From Candidatus Gracilibacteria bacterium CG2_30_37_12 (GTDB lineage Bacteria; Patescibacteriota; Gracilibacteria; BD1-5; UBA2023): a DNA stretch of 7,535 nucleotides. Within the stretch, counting starts at the first letter, position 1, and each line of letters begins with the position of its first letter. A program made the translations under genes and the position numbers. The DNA lies in contig MNYO01000086.1 in assembly GCA_001873165.1 (NCBI GenBank), positions 1 to 7,535 on the forward strand, given 5' to 3'. The notes under the pieces were generated by a model that saw only the letters and a list, made by a program, of their open reading frames with translations, made no database searches and had not been told where the DNA came from. Below, piece after piece: positions 6,893-7,535 of this stretch.

Positions 6893-6933
6893 AAAATACT
6901 CGATTGTTCGGATATATATAAATAACGTTGTTA

Positions 6934-6961
6934 TTGTATACTATAAATAGCTTAACATAAT
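6934..6961 (+). promoter_or_regulatory. Possible internal promoter before sufB
   Basis: TTGTAT (6934-6939), 16 bases, then CATAAT (6956-6961). The 147-base sufC-sufB gap is wide for a tight operon, so sufB may have its own start as well as read-through. Small inverted repeats lie in the same gap: 6921-6926 with 6930-6935, and 6987-6992 with 6997-7002. No clear terminator follows sufC. Confidence 0.3.
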
Positions 6962-7039
6962 CTCCTCCCAAGAGTGACAACTACCATAGATTATAAAATC
7001 TAAATAATCATTCCCATCTTTATATTTACAATTACTATC

Positions 7040-7535
7040 ATGTTAAATAATTCCCTCCAATCTCAACTCGACCAGAATGATGAAATAGTATATAAGGATA
7101 TTTCTGATGCAGGAATCAATGAGGCGATTGTTCGAAAGATTTCGGAATCGAACCATGATCCCGTTTGGATGCTCGAAATTCGACTCCGAGCCTTGGAAGT
7201 TTTTCGGAGCAAGTCCATACCAAATTGGTGACCAAATCTCTCGTGACTCGATTTGAATTCTATCCGATACTTTGCAAAAGCAGATGTGGAAGGAGATCGA
7301 AAAAGCTGGGAAGATGTCCCTGATGATATCAAACGAACTTTTGATCGACTCGGTATTCCTGAAGCAGAAAAGGCGATGTTGGCAGGAGTAGGAGCTCAGT
7401 ATGACAGTGAAGTGGTATATCATAATCTCCGTCAGGAATTACAGGACCTTGGAGTGATATTCGAAGATATGTCGGTGGCGATTCACTCACATGAAGAATT
7501 GGTTCGTAAACATTTTATGAAAGCGATTCCTATAA
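7040..7535 (+). CDS. sufB: Fe-S cluster assembly scaffold SufB, N-terminal part, two TGA-Gly codons
   Basis: The first 165 residues are present; the gene runs off the window. SufB forms the scaffold with SufC and SufD on which Fe-S clusters are built. Family features in order are PVWMLEIRLRALEVF (about residues 47-61), NWGPNLSGLDL (62-72), SWEDVPDDIKRTFDRLGIPEAE and MLAGVGAQYDSEVVYHN, then GVIFEDMSVAI and the start of the core domain (ELVRKHFMKAIP). TGA codons at 7229-7231 and 7244-7246 encode Gly64 and Gly69. Gly64 is the conserved Gly of the WGP(D/N)LS motif. Under the standard code the product would be 63 residues. The ATG at 7040 is the first in frame and gives a normal SufB N-terminus; it lacks a Shine-Dalgarno sequence. 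The catalytic C-terminal region is outside the window. Confidence 0.93.

Larger units (their letters stand above)
1055..7246. other. Twelve in-frame TGA codons read as glycine (genetic code 25)
   Basis: Positions: - strand FemAB-like gene 1154-1156, 1118-1120, 1055-1057; transglycosylase gene 2114-2116, 2324-2326, 3185-3187; xth 4111-4113, 4144-4146; - strand DUF2130 gene 5064-5066; sufC 6200-6202; sufB 7229-7231, 7244-7246. In each case the same frame continues in homologous protein on both sides. TGA never serves as a terminal stop here. Confidence 0.95.

Noticed and set aside
1..7535. CRISPR array, insertion sequence or prophage
   Set aside because: I saw no regularly spaced direct repeats, transposase, terminal inverted repeats or phage structural cluster; the phage-like transglycosylase domain alone is not enough.

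Overview
The window reads as chromosomal DNA of a Candidate Phyla Radiation bacterium that uses genetic code 25, in which TGA means glycine (Gracilibacteria/BD1-5 or Absconditabacteria/SR1). Read with the standard code, six of the nine genes look broken. All twelve breaks are single in-frame TGA codons with no shift of frame. No complete gene ends in TGA: they end in TAA, or TAG for the left-edge gene. Several of the TGA codons fall where the protein family has a conserved glycine: exonuclease III (Gly before WRIDY), SufB (Gly in the NWGP motif) and SufC. The DNA is A+T-rich, and no start codon has a recognisable Shine-Dalgarno sequence.

Layout, left to right: the C-terminal end of an unidentified + strand gene (2-199); a convergent FemAB-like aminoacyltransferase on the - strand (242-1285); a divergent promoter region; a STAS-domain protein (1425-1778) with a strong terminator; a long soluble protein with a C-terminal lytic transglycosylase domain (1886-3316) and a hairpin after it; exonuclease III (3466-4230), closely followed by a second STAS paralogue (4257-4619); a bidirectional terminator; a convergent DUF2130 coiled-coil protein on the - strand (4674-5840); a 323-base divergent control region; sufC (6164-6892); and the start of sufB (7040 to the edge).

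The most interesting non-coding stretch is 5841-6163. It holds divergent promoters. Directly behind the -10 of the suf-facing promoter is a palindrome that matches the core of an IscR type-1 (Rrf2-family) operator at 12 of 13 positions. After it comes a leader of about 214 nt with a nested long-range stem and an internal 14-bp hairpin. Together these suggest a repressible, possibly RNA-structured control region for Fe-S cluster assembly (SufBC).

Functionally the window mixes cell-wall enzymes (FemAB-like transferase, transglycosylase), DNA repair (exonuclease III, possibly the DUF2130 protein), STAS regulatory proteins and Fe-S biogenesis. Apart from sufC-sufB, and possibly xth with the second STAS gene, the genes seem to be independent transcription units.
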